The notes beneath the pieces were generated by a model. The model searched no databases. It was not told the DNA's origin and saw nothing but the letters and a program-made list of their open reading frames with translations. Below are positions 35,276 through 46,009 of a stretch of 64,000 nucleotides of DNA, in pieces (position 1 is the first letter of the stretch; each line of letters opens with the position of its first letter). The DNA comes from Mytilus edulis (lineage: Eukaryota > Mollusca > Bivalvia > Mytilida > Mytilidae), in NCBI RefSeq assembly GCF_963676685.1, contig NC_092346.1, forward strand, positions 77,515,821 through 77,579,820. The letters run 5' to 3'. The position numbers and the translations under genes were made by a program.

Positions 35276-38200
35276 GTATAGTATATACTGTACAATAATT
35301 ACATTAAATGTATGTTTCATTGTAATACTTTATTCTGATTGGCTAAATGCACATCACATGTTATTCCTTAAAACAATTGCATCACTCAATAAAACTTTTC
35401 ATTCATGATAACACGTGGTCCCACAATGAAGTGCATAGCGGGTGAATTAAAATAAAAATATATATAAAATTTGTGTTTTTATGATCATAGCTAAAAAATG
35501 TAATTATAAGTATTGAATGCTTCTTTTTGTAACTTCATAGGAGGGGGAGGACAGGGGGGTACCCTTCTCCCTTCTCCCATCCCTCTTCTCCTTTCTCCTA
35601 CCCCCATTCTCCTTTCTCCCACTGGAATAAAACATCTCCTTTTGAGATATTTTTTCTTGAAATATTAGATCATTTTTTAAAACGAGAGATATTTTATTTT
35701 TTCTCCTTTCTCCCAGCCTTCCTCTCCTTTCTCCTACCCCCTTTCTCCTTTCTCCCACCCCCTTTCTCCTTTCTCCCACCCCCTTTCTCCTTTCTCCTAC
35801 CCCCTTTCTCCCTGTCCTCCCCCTCTCATAGGGTTGTAAAAGCGTTGACTGTGCGCACATTTTTAGAATGAAGTACGGAAAATGTACTTCGGTCGACGCT
35901 TTTACACGCCAATGAAGTTACAAAAAGAATCATTCAATTCTTAATTGATATTTACATTTTGTATGTCTGTAACATGAGTATATATATGCATTAAACTTAA
36001 TTAAATTCAGGGAGCTCCACTTTTTCAAAGCAGACAATTTAAAGAGATCAATATGTTGATGTCATTTTCAACCATATATTAAGGCTGAGACTACTATAAT
36101 TAATTCGTTACTCAAATGGAACAACTTTTTGTATAGTATAATAGTCCCAGTACAAACTAATTAATGACAATTAAGAATGAATACTTGTATCTTCCACATT
36201 AAGAGCAAAGATTTCCTTTTTGATTTTCACATTAGTAAAACTTGTAAAGTTGTTGGGTTCAGATCATTGGATTTGATCTTTCATGTCATTGTATATTTTT
36301 CATGATCAATAGATTTGTGTCACTGGAAGAGTATATGATATATACATGTACATCATGTAAATGACTCCATTAGCTAAAAGGTTGGCAGCAAGTTTCTAAC
36401 TCAATGGCACCAAAGCAGCTGAAAAAAACCCAAATTGAAAATATGTGTTTACTGTTGCCAACTGAAGAGTGACAATCAAATATATGTCAGCATAAGTACA
36501 TGTATTAATTATGTATAAATATAGATGTACCTATGTACATAATCAGTAAGTATAGATGTTTCTGTGATCAAAGGTGCAAATATTACAATATAAGATGAAC
36601 TGGGTATGAGGGAAAAAAAAATCACTAATATTCATCCAATGCCCAAATAACCAGAAATTATGGTAGTGTTCTCAGTTCTTATAGTTATCATTTGGTAAGT
36701 ACAAGAAAATCAACAAAAATGAAAATTTTGGTATATGATATACATAAGATATCATATTTGTATAAATTGAAAACTATGTTCAAACCTATGATTGCGTTGG
36801 ATAAAAACCGCAATTTTTATACGTGTGCATGTAAAACAAATTTCGCTGTAGAAGGGTCTAAATACAGCACAAACAACATTTTCCAAAAGACCAAAAAAGT
36901 GAAAAAGTATATTTAAACAAAACGCATTTGACTAACAGGTCGAACAACTGATGTTCTTTAACCCATACATGTATATATCTTAAATGATAACATTAAACTG
37001 AAAGTTTGTTGCAAACTGTAGTGTAGATTTCTTAAAATGTATTTGCCTAAAATAAAACTTAATGTTTCAATTGTTTGTGACGAAAGGGAAAGTTCCAACA
37101 AAAGCAACATAATTCCAAATTTTAAACTAATAACTAGAAGTCTTGTGCAATTAAATTTCAATATTGAATAGACTACATATCCAATTAATATTTGACAAAA
37201 CTTCAGTATTGACTATAATTATATATATTCCAATTTGTTTATGTCTACATACATGACATACAAGAGGAATAATCATGTTTAAAAAAACCAGAACCCATGG
37301 CCATGATTTTTATTAGACAAGTAAGTTAAAAGTTATTTAATTTTCCTTCAACTTAAATAAGTTTAAAATGATTGAGAGTTGCACTACGTCTACATGAATG
37401 ACTAATGAAATGATAGCAGCAAATTTATTTAATAAGGTTATAGATATGGTCAATTTCTTTTAGATTTTTTTCCCATTTATGTGTGTAAAGCATTTGGAGC
37501 AAATCTGACAAGAGGTCAAAATAAATGTTTATCAGGTTGAGATCTATTTGCCCTGAAATTTTCAGACAAATCAGATAACATGCAGTATGGTTGCTGCCCC
37601 TGAATTGGTAAGTTTAAGGAAATGTTTCAGTTTTTATACAACTGCAAAAAAATGTTTGGGACTTATATTACTATCATGTTGTCGTCAGCTCTGTTTAAGA
37701 CATTTGGTTTCTGGACAATTACTTTAGTTTAAGTGATGGATCTCTATGAAATATGAGAAAAAGATTCAATACCACAAAAGGCATGTTGGGATTGTTGTTT
37801 GGGGTGATGGTCCCAACCATTTGGAATTAGGGGCTAAAAAGGGGCCCAAAACAAGAATTTTGCTAATTATTTGTATACATTTGCATATTCTGAAAACCGA
37901 TTTACTATTAAAGTATTGCACAACAGCACAGTGTAGTGTACTGCAAAAAAGCAATTAATCTTCATGAATTGAATATAAATTCAAACCATATTACCAATTT
38001 CAAGTTCTTTGACTACATTTATTCTATGTCAGAAACCTATAATGTGTCAAATATTAAATTATAATCCAAATTCAGACCTGTATCAATCTTGAATATTGTG
38101 TCCATTTTTGCCCGTACTGTGCAGGGTTAGACCTCTGCAGTCATATCCAGCTGCCAAGCAAGCAGTTTATTGGTTATTATCTTAAATATTATTATAGATA

Positions 38201-40554
38201 AAGATAAACTGTAAACAGCAATAATGTTCAGCAAAAGTAAGATTTACAAATAAGTCAACATGACCAAAATGGCAGAATATGTAAATATAAATTGTCATCT
38301 TTTGTCATTTAGAAATTATGTACAATTTTACAAAATGATAAGCCTGGTATAGTTGGTGAGTTATTGAGCACATATGAAGCTGATCTAAGGTACTGTAAAT
38401 TTTTAAATAAAAAATGGAGAATATTTTTAATCATTAATATAGCTCTGGTGTAAAATAAATGCAGGGAAAATGGACCTACCTCTTGGTTATATGATTTTAT
38501 TATTTTCCTTATATAAATCATACACATGAACATGATAATATTTAAAAAGTTTCTCTTAACAATAATAACAATATTATTTCATTTGCAAAAATGTATAACT
38601 TCATCATTTGGTCTCTGGTTGAAAGTTGTCTTTTAATGGTAAACTTATTCGTAAAGGCTATCAAATCATTTATCACCATAGTATGATTACAGAATATTGT
38701 TTTTATTGGTACAATTATGAATACTTATGAAAATAAAACAAAATGTACATCCACACAGGAACCTATATATAGACAGAGATATACTGTTCCCAGATCCACA
38801 GGCACTATAACATAAGTGTTTTCTTCTTCAAGGAAACAAGTGCCTGTGCCTACAAAAGCCCTGCATCGCCTGATATTAAGTATACTAATATATTGACATA
38901 ACAGATCATTACATAAGGCCATTTTTTTCTCCGTTGGTTCTGTACTGATTGATACTTTATTCTGGGCAGACACATATACTATATATGTCTCGGGTCTTGG
39001 AGAACATGATTTAATTATCATTTGTAATTAGCTTTGAACTAGACTTCAGGAAATACGAAGAATCGGGTTTCTTAGACCAGTACTTTGTGTCTGTTTTCTC
39101 AATGTTAGTTGTTGTTTGTTATTGTACCAATCTGACGAGTCAGATTATTGCCCATTTGATGTTATAGTTTGTTCTTATGTTGACTTGTGCAACCACCAGG
39201 TAAAGGGGAGGGTTGAGGGCTCACAAACAAATCTTAGCTGCCGCTTTCTTTATGTTCATGTCCCTTGTCAAGTGCATGTATGAACTTCGAGATTCCGCCA
39301 ATATAGACACACCCCTTGATTGACTGCAATGGTACAGCGGATCCATGTACANNNNNNNNNNNNNNNNNNNNNNNNNNNNNNNNNNNNNNNNNNNNNNNNN
39401 NNNNNNNNNNNNNNNNNNNNNNNNNNNNNNNNNNNNNNNNNNNNNNNNNNNCTAAGTACTACTCTCCTGTCCATTTAGTAGAACCACTCACCTCACTTTG
39501 CAAGATGTATGGCAGTATAGCAGGGAATATTCAGGAACTGGAAAAGATGAACATAATTCCCAGCTCCAGTGGGGAGAAGTAATAAATGTATGTGTCAAAT
39601 ATATATGGCACAACTTTTGCATCTCTTTTTTGCTATTTTCGATCAATAAAAAAAACCACGACAAATTGTTGGTAAATTGAAAAAAGATTGTGACTCTTTT
39701 AGCTTGATACCAGTTGTTGTAGACGAAAATTCAGAAACTTTTTTTAGTTATTCTTGAAATTGTGAAATTTTATTACAGTTGTTTCAAATCGTTGGATTTA
39801 GTGACCGTTTATACAGATTATCATTAACATGAATATTACAGAATTTTTAAATATACTTATTCCAAAGAAAATGTAGAAACTTCAAGACAACGTTTTAATA
39901 CTTCAGTTTCATTATGTATATCTTTTATATTCATTTAATAAAATTTACTGTTTGCAATAGCATTAATTGTTCTAAATGATAAGGATGTTCTTATCCTAAG
40001 CATAAAAACATAGCGGTATTTGACACAACCTTTTTCAACTTTTGATCTTCAGTGCTGTACAACTTTGTACTTTTTTTTCACTTTCGATCTTTTATATCTG
40101 GGCGTCACTGGTGAGTCTTGTGTGGACGAGGCGCGTTTTTGGCGTATTGAATTTTAAACCTGATGCTTTTTGTTATCCATTAATCATGTGTTTCTTTGTC
40201 TAATACGTTCTCCTATTTATTTGTATTGTAGTCCTGTAATATTATGTTGTCATTTCAATGTTATATTTAACATTGCCATTAAAGTGCGAGGTTTGGCATG
40301 CCACAAAACCAGGTTTAACCCACCATTTTTTCCTTTAAAAATGTCCTGTACCAAGTCAGGAATATGGCCATTGTTATATTATACATGTAGTTCGTTTCTG
40401 TGTGTGTTACATTTTAACGTTGCGTCGTTTGTTTCTCTTATTTTTGAGTGTATATTCACATTGCGATAAGACGTGTCACGGTACTTGTCTATCCCAAATT
40501 CATGTATTTGGTTTTGATGTTATATTTGTTAGGGAGCTACCATTTGATTTTTAT

Positions 40555-40592
<38 letters not shown>

Positions 40593-42320
40593 CTAGAATG
40601 AAATTTGAAAAAAATAGGCAGGACAGGAGTTTTGAGTAAAAAAAAAGGCAGGATGAGACACTTGCAAAAAAAAAAAGTCAGGACGACAATTTAGGTAAAA
40701 AAAAAAAACTAAAAAAAAAAAAGGCAGGACCGAACAGAGTGAAAAATAAAAAGGCAGGACAGAGATTACAGCTAAAAAAAATGCAGGACAACATTTTTCA
40801 TACTAGCGCCCCCCCCCCCCCCCCCCCCATAAAAATCAAATGGTAGCTCCCTTATTCTCGTGGGATTTTGTCTGATGCTTGGTCCGTTTCTGTGTGTGTT
40901 ACATTGTAGTGTTGTGTCGTTGTTTCCTCTTATGTTTGGTGCGTTTCCCTCAGATTTAGTTTGTTACCCCGATTTTGTTTTTTGTCCATGGATTTATGAG
41001 TTTGAAAAGCGGTATACTACTGTTGCCTTTATTTACAATGTTGAAACAACCTTTTTTTAAACGAGTAAAAGTATATTCTCGAATTTTAAGAATGGGAACC
41101 ATGTATGTAACTCAAACTTAGGTACCTATCTTTAATGTTTGTCAACATTCATGTTAAAGTGAAAACAGAAATAAGTCAACTATTGTAACTATCAGGCAAA
41201 TGATCATTATTATTATAACACAAACATGTACATAAAATGTATGCATATTTCACTATATAAATGGTTTTTTTTTTAATTTATGACATAAATATGCAGAAAA
41301 TAACTTAGTTTTAATGAAGAGGTTCCTCCTTTACAGCTGCCAAGTGGTCTAAAAATAAAACCTTTTCCAACAACACATCGTTGTCCAAGCCAGGGTTATA
41401 TAATGTACCAGAATGTTAAGAAATTAAAGGAAGAATTTGTTGGCAAGCCTAGTCAGGAGATAGCACAGTTGGTCAAAAGTGGAGTAGAGATTCATGATGA
41501 ATATAATGTACCAGAACTAGCCTATACAGGTAAGACAACTAAGTATCAGTTCACCTTAAAACATCCTAAATACATAGACATGACAGATAGACACATCTTT
41601 TTTTTCAGTCCTTTATCAAAATGATTTTTGTTTTCGTATTGAGTTTTAATGACATCAATGTATCAACAATAAGTAAAAAGCCACCCAGTGACCAACCACT
41701 TCTGCAGTGCTTTCAAAATTTGTCATGATTATGTTTTCATCACAGACGTATACATTGACAAAGTTTGATGTTGATTGGATTCTAAACTTACTTTTTTTAT
41801 GCATAAACGAGTGTTAATGTTACATACACTATCCTTACTGCAGTTGAGCCGAATGAAGATAGTAAAATATATTACTATATATCAAAACACCATGCTTATA
41901 TTTTTTAAGGACAATTTTTAATACTATACATATGAAAAACTTCATTAGTTCAGGTCAAGCAGATCATATCTATTTTAAATAATGGTCTTAACTTTTTCAG
42001 GTGACACAACATTTGATGTTTTCACAAATCCGCCAACAGAAGATCTCTTCAAAGTAAAACTGTTGATAACTGAGGCCACCTACATAGATCAAGAACCAGG
42101 CAAAGATCAAATTCAGAAGGCCAGAGATCGAGGACATTTGCATTTACAAGAACTCGCTGATAATGCTGATCTGTTCAAAAATGTGGAAAACATATTACTG
42201 ATACATTTTTCTGACAAATACTCAACAAAATATATTCAAGAAACTGTAAAGAAAACTTTACCAGATTCAATAGTCAATAAGGTTCATATAGCAACAATTG
42301 CAAAAGAAATATACGGGTAA
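34944..42320 (+). CDS. Short-form tRNase Z (RNase Z), metal-motif exon missing from the assembly
   Basis: Exons read as a plant-type short tRNase Z, which removes tRNA 3' trailers: 34944 (or 35115)-35275, [gap], 39452-39578, 41309-41529 and 42001-42320. Visible blocks are the N-terminal ISGVETCVVIKTNGPTLTFD and LGYSCRSSVSSNLVFF, the middle KYYSPVHLVEPLTSLCKMYG, the KPFPTTHRCPSQGYIMY turn, AYTGDTTFDVF (motif with the metal-ligand Asp), a RDRGHLHLQELAD stretch and the ENILLIHFSDKYS motif (C-terminal His ligand). The HxHxDHIGG exon should follow 35275, but no coding match was found in 35276-39351. It most likely lies in the 100-N gap at 39352-39451, just upstream of exon 39452. Animals usually carry ELAC1/ELAC2 forms; this one reads closer to the plant TRZ type. 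Confidence 0.85.
35276..35511. other. tRNase Z intron start, nothing recognised
   Basis: AT-rich; searched on the plus strand for the HxHxDH exon without a match. Confidence 0.5.
35512..35938. mobile_element. 427-bp TIR element carrying a C/T-rich minisatellite
   Basis: The ends at 35512-35538 and 35912-35938 are 27-bp inverted repeats with one mismatch, containing TTCTTTTTGTAACTTCAT. Inside, 35540-35632 and 35700-35826 are repeats of CCCCCTTTCTCCTTTCTCC. An inner stem (GTAAAAGCGTTGAC, then GTCGACGCTTTTAC) lies at 35834-35906. No clear target duplication. Confidence 0.75.
35939..37430. other. tRNase Z intron, no recognised feature
   Basis: AT-rich. Short frames such as 36692-36916 have no support. 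No HxHxDH exon seen. Confidence 0.5.
37430..38300. repeat. Diverged family E repeat and associated repeat
   Basis: 37495-37600 (AGCATTTGGAGCAAATCTGA; GATCTATTTGCCCTGAAATT) and 38175-38275 (AGCAATAATGTTCAGCAAAA) match blocks of the 49345 copy. 37800-38150 includes AGGGGCTAAAAAGGGGCCC and GGGTTAGACCTCTGCAGTC, which I recognise as another molluscan repeat inserted between them. Confidence 0.6.
38301..39351. other. tRNase Z intron up to the gap
   Basis: Holds the CACAGGCACT/AGTGCCTGTG hairpin at 38787-38853 and otherwise unassigned sequence. The last ~30 bases before the gap are open on the plus strand but do not read as tRNase Z. Confidence 0.45.
39352..39451. other. Assembly gap (100 N)
   Basis: Exactly 100 Ns, the conventional placeholder for a gap of unknown size. 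It lies immediately upstream of a tRNase Z coding segment that is open right to its edge. Confidence 0.99.
39452..39578 (+). CDS. tRNase Z middle exon, cut at its 5' side by the gap
   Basis: Starts inside the assembly gap and runs KYYSPVHLVEPLTSLCKMYG and then ELEKMNIIPSSSGE to a GTAATA donor, leaving two bases over. This corresponds to the family segment after the HxHxDH motif, where the substrate-binding arm begins. Its missing 5' part may include the metal motif. Confidence 0.78.
40095..40165 (+). ncRNA. Hammerhead-ribozyme relic (copy 2)
   Basis: GGCGTCACTGGTGAGTCTTG, then TGTGGACGAGGCGCG and TTGGCGTA. The stem I arms GCGTCA and TGGCGT pair, and stem II GTC/GAC is kept. The core is mutated (CTGGTGA for CTGATGA, GAGG for GAAA). 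Confidence 0.5.
40166..41065 (+). repeat. Family C interspersed repeat, interrupted copy
   Basis: Collinear with 58604-59117: TGTGTTTCTTTGTCTAATAC, GAGGTTTGGCATGCCACAAA, CCAAGTCAGGAATATGGCCA, GTCACGGTACTTGTC, and an end near GCGGTATACTACTGTTGCC. Split by the element at 40532-40851. Open frames here share peptide KTRFNPPFFPLKMSCTKSGI with the other copy. Confidence 0.8.
40532..40851. mobile_element. 320-bp polyG/polyC hairpin element
   Basis: Starts GGGAGCTACCATTTGATTTT and ends with its reverse complement, each followed inward by a homopolymer (about 38 G at 40555-40592 and about 20 C at 40809-40828). TTA is duplicated at 40529-40531 and 40852-40854. The interior has six or so GGCAGGAC blocks in A-rich spacers. 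The paralogous repeat at 58935 keeps the empty site with one TTA. Confidence 0.88.
41309..41529 (+). CDS. tRNase Z penultimate coding exon
   Basis: Codes LPSGLKIKPFPTTHRCPSQG and onward to PELAYTG before a GTAAGAC donor. The obvious acceptor (TTTACAG at 41336) is out of phase with the previous exon. The alternative AG at 41307-41308 adds 28 nt, keeps the frame open (NFNEEVPPLQ) and restores phase, so 41309 is preferred although its polypyrimidine tract is weak. Confidence 0.72.
42001..42320 (+). CDS. tRNase Z last exon
   Basis: Acceptor TTTTTCAG, then GDTTFDVFTNPPTEDLFKVK to the stop TAA at 42318. It contains GHLHLQELA and IHFSDKYS, conserved in short tRNase Z proteins. The C terminus IAKEIYG is at the usual distance from the HFS motif. 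Confidence 0.88.
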
Positions 42321-44170
42321 CTTAAATAGCTTTAATATTTTGTATGCCCTAGCTCGCGAGGACAAGACATCGTTTTGACAAACAATTACTAATAGCCCTA
42401 CCAAGAGAGTTGCACTGACATAAATTCATGTAGTACATGCTCCACTTTTCCTCACTGTCAGTGTTCTGTTAAGATGATGAGATGGTAGTTGATGGTATGA
42501 TAAAAAAACACTGTTGGCCTGAGTTTCGATTGCTGTTTTAATTTAAATTCCTTGGTTTAAAAACGAGATAGGAAAAATAGTCCAAATGGATAAAAAATTA
42601 AAATTTGGATAAGATCATTCAATAGATTTGAACAAAAACATTGCAATAGATAATTTCAATAGATTTGAACAAAAACATTGCAAAGAAATTATCTATAAAT
42701 GCAGTAATGTACATGTATGGAAGTTCTATTCAGATTGGATGGCTTATAAATATTATCTAATATCATCTTTAATGCTTTAAATTTTATAGGTTTTCTGAAA
42801 CTGTTTTTTGGGATACGATTGCTTTTAAGCAATCTGTAGACTTTTACCGTTGACTCAGGGCTCATTCCCTCACGTCAACCGTTTTATTCTAAACATTCAG
42901 CAACATCTCAGATTCTACTGATTGTCTTTCTTTAAAAGGTAAAAACAAGCAAAAGGATTGAACATAAACAACTTTCCTGTAATGTTCTTCTCATAATCTT
43001 CATGTTTGATTTTTCTCTTGACCTATATGCGTGTTTTTAACAACACGGAAAATCAGAATTAAGCAGTATTTATATTTAGTGTTTTTATAAATTTAGAAAC
43101 ACGTCAGAGGGAATTCCCCAGTTTTGATAAATGCGAGTTCTTTGAATTCCGATAATTCTATTTCTGTCATATAAGAACTGAAGTGGAGTTTTCTATATTT
43201 TACCGTTATGAAACTGATACTGTACTCTCATAAAGAAATTGAGACGCATTCATCATATCATAAATTAAATAAACGTTCTTGTTCCAAATCGAAGTCTAAG
43301 GTTTGTTTATGTATTAATGCGCATGCGTATAGTTTTCTTGATTTCAAGGGGTATCAGATTGAGTGGTTGTTCTGGATTCCCCGCTAATTAATTAATTTGA
43401 AACTCATTGGATTCTTTCTATGTCTGCCTGCCATGCGCGTAGCTACGTTTACGTCAAAACGCCCGGACGTACACTTGAATTTTGAAAATAAAACAAATAA
43501 TCGACATAGAATAAGAAAAATTGGTCAAAAGCACATCAGCCTTGTGCTTCTTTTTTCAATGGATTGTAATTTTGAATCAGAAAAGGGACTTAATTTACTC
43601 AGATCATTCAATATATTTGTTCGAATCTTTTGTAAAAGTCTGAATCTACTATGAATTCTGTACGCACTTTTCTAATATTTAAAGCAATTCACTGTCTGCT
43701 CAGATTCGATATGCGGTTTGTATTTTTGTGGAGCCTGTGATTTATGTCCCAAAAAACGAGACAAAGCGGCGTCAATATTATGTTCCGAATGTGGATAAAG
43801 TCTTTTGAATGACTTTCCGTGAAATTTTACGAAAGTTTGACAGAAACTGTTTATGATCAAAAGAGTATTCAGAGCAATATAATAATGCAATTATATCTTT
43901 AATTTTCCCGCATTTTAAGGACAAAATGTATTTCTTTCTGCAATTAATTGGTCGCAGTTTGGGCTTACATTTTGTTATTTCTCAATTACATTAACTACTT
44001 GTCGAACCTTCATCGAATTTTATGAAAATGCCGATGAAGCTTTTTCTATGACAAATGTCTAAAGCTAAAATTTTGAAAGCATTTGTTTTCGTTCATTTTT
44101 CGGTTCTTTTTTGATAAACAGAAAGCAGGACTCTTATTTGCGCAATTAATTGTTTTACATGCTCAATTTA
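42321..44170. other. Intergenic after tRNase Z, no recognised gene
   Basis: A local duplication of ATAGATTTGAACAAAAACAT lies at 42620 and 42661. The 43425-43480 stretch (GCCATGCGCGTAGCTACG) looks repeat-like. No supported exon. Confidence 0.45.
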
Positions 44171-44172
44171 TA

Positions 44173-44410
44173 ATAGATATAGGAAGATGTGGTGTGAGTG
44201 CCAATGAGACAACTCTCCATACAAATAACAATTTAAAAAGTAAACCATTATAGGTTAAAGTACGGCCTTCAACACGGAGCCTTAGCTCAAACCGAACAAC
44301 AAGCTATAAAGGGCCCCAAAATTACTAGTGTAAAACCATTCAAACGGGAAAACCAACGGTCTAATCTATATAAACAAAACGAGAAACGAGAAACACGTAT
44401 ATATTACATA
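44173..44410 (+). repeat. Family A repeat, best-preserved copy
   Basis: ATATAGGAAGATGTGGTGTG, GCCAATGAGACAACTCTCCA, CGGCCTTCAACACGGAGCCT, AAGCTATAAAGGGCCCC and AACGGGAAAACCAACGGTC in order. Confidence 0.78.
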
Positions 44411-44859
44411 AACCTTCATAGATTGTCGTGAACTATTACATATCAAGAAAAAAATATCTAAAGAAAATTTTAGATTTTTTTTTTAATCCCTTTAAGGAAC
44501 GATAAATTGATTCACTTTTTGTGGAAAGAAATCCTAGAGGTTCCAGAATTTTTTATATTGCACCTCTTAGAAATATTGTTTTTCGTGTTCATTAAAAGGT
44601 GCTTTTGTCGATTGTATGCTCACTCACGACACCCTCTAAACATATTTAACAGTAATATTGGTTTGGACGTTTTCTCTAAAACCAATGACCATTACCATTA
44701 GGCTAGCTTCTAGTTTAACACGATGAAAAAGTTAACATATAACAAAATTTAACCAAAACAAATAAACCATTTAGATTCAAAAGTATGTTGCTATCAATGA
44801 TTTTTTACTGACAGGAATCATTATGGTATCTCATTCTCGATAGCTTTCGAACCCACTAC

Positions 44860-44955
44860 TAGCAGGTGCTTTACCATTGAGCGGTTGGCACCCCTCATAT
44901 CCCTCAAGGTTCGGGCGTACACGTAAAAATGACCCAGCTACGCCACTGCCTGCTA
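44860..44955 (-). repeat. Possible tRNA-related repeat
   Basis: On the minus strand CGCTCAATGGTAAAGCACC is followed by a B-box-like GGGTTCGAAAGC, with GTGGCGTAGCTGGGTC upstream. The B box is imperfect and there is no cloverleaf, so this is a weak call. Confidence 0.3.
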
Positions 44956-45248
44956 TTGAGGGTTTAATGTTGTTGTTGCATAATTTAAAATCATATGCAT
45001 CATTTAAATTAAAATCAATGAAGTTTTACCTATAACACCCCTTTAGCCGAAATGGAGTCTTCAATATTATCGTTTCGAGTTGTCTCCCTTTCAGAAGTAT
45101 TTCCCGTCAAAATCGTCAAGAAAAATTAACTCGTTAGATGTCGATAAGCGTCGTATTATATTAAGAACGATCTCAATTTAAACAGAGGAGTGTGTACGGA
45201 AGGATTCATGCCCACTGACCCAAAGGAAATTAATAATTAAAGAGTTAG

Positions 45249-45593
45249 AAATGGGGTTCCTCCTAGAATTAACGGTGATAAGATACGAAGTGAATAGTCC
45301 GAGATTACTGGGTACAAGTCAAATCGGCACCTATTTAAAAGTCAATTCGGCATCCAATAATATTTGATATAATATATGGCCTTTTGGGACTGGGAAATGG
45401 GGTTCCTCCTAGAATTAACGATGATAAGATACGAAGTGAATAGTCCCGAGATTACTGGGTACAAATCAATCGGCAGCCATAGAAAAAGTCAAATCGGCAC
45501 CTGGTTAAATCGGCATCTAGTCTAATCGGCACCTATTTAAAATTCAATTCGGCATCCAATAATACTTGATATAATATATGGGACTGGGACTAT
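45249..45593. repeat. Two tandem units with ATCGGCAC sub-repeats
   Basis: AAATGGGGTTCCTCCTAGAA starts at 45249 and 45396. Both units continue through AAGATACGAAGTGAATAGTC to CGGCATCCAATAATA. The second unit has extra AATCGGCACC/AATCGGCATC sub-repeats. Confidence 0.8.
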
Positions 45594-45880
45594 TTAAGTT
45601 TGTAATTTAAGTATACTAGCATAAAAGTCCCCCACGGTCCCAGCTTGTCTGGCAAATCAGCCGTCGGACATCAGAGTAATCTCGAACTATGAAGTGAAAT
45701 ACCTTCTCTCTCTCTCAGTGACTGCTGTGGAAAGTAAACTTGGAATTGATAGCACACAAATAAAACACAATAAGTACATTGCTCGTACACTTGTATCCGG
45801 GATTAGCTATTTTTAAAGTTGAGTGACTATTCAGATTTATATTACCTTTGCATTTGCAGTTGAATTAGTTTTATGCCTTA

Positions 45881-46009
45881 GTCCAAATAATTATGACGTC
45901 TTGGAAGGCTATTATATTTTTTTTCTTTGAAGCCTTACTTCGACGTCGAAGTAAGGCGTCAAAGAAAAAAAAATACAATAGCCTTTCAAGACGTCACAAT
46001 TATTTAGAC
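45881..46009. repeat. ~128-bp near-palindrome
   Basis: The arms meet with no spacer at TTCGACGTCGAA (centre 45944/45945). The outer parts ATGACGTCTTGGAAGGCTAT and ATAGCCTTTCAAGACGTCAC pair. About six mismatches over 64 bp per arm. It should extrude as a cruciform or, if transcribed, form a long hairpin. Confidence 0.85.

Noticed and set aside
35504..35860. A basic repeat protein (VGERRKG units) on the minus strand
   Set aside because: It is a translation of a C/T-rich minisatellite inside a TIR element, with no flanking domain or splice support.
39301..39351. tRNase Z coding sequence just before the gap
   Set aside because: The open reading CNGTADPCT does not match the family segment expected there, so it is treated as intron.
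40402..40639. Polyglycine-containing open frames
   Set aside because: They are readings through a long G run in a transposon.
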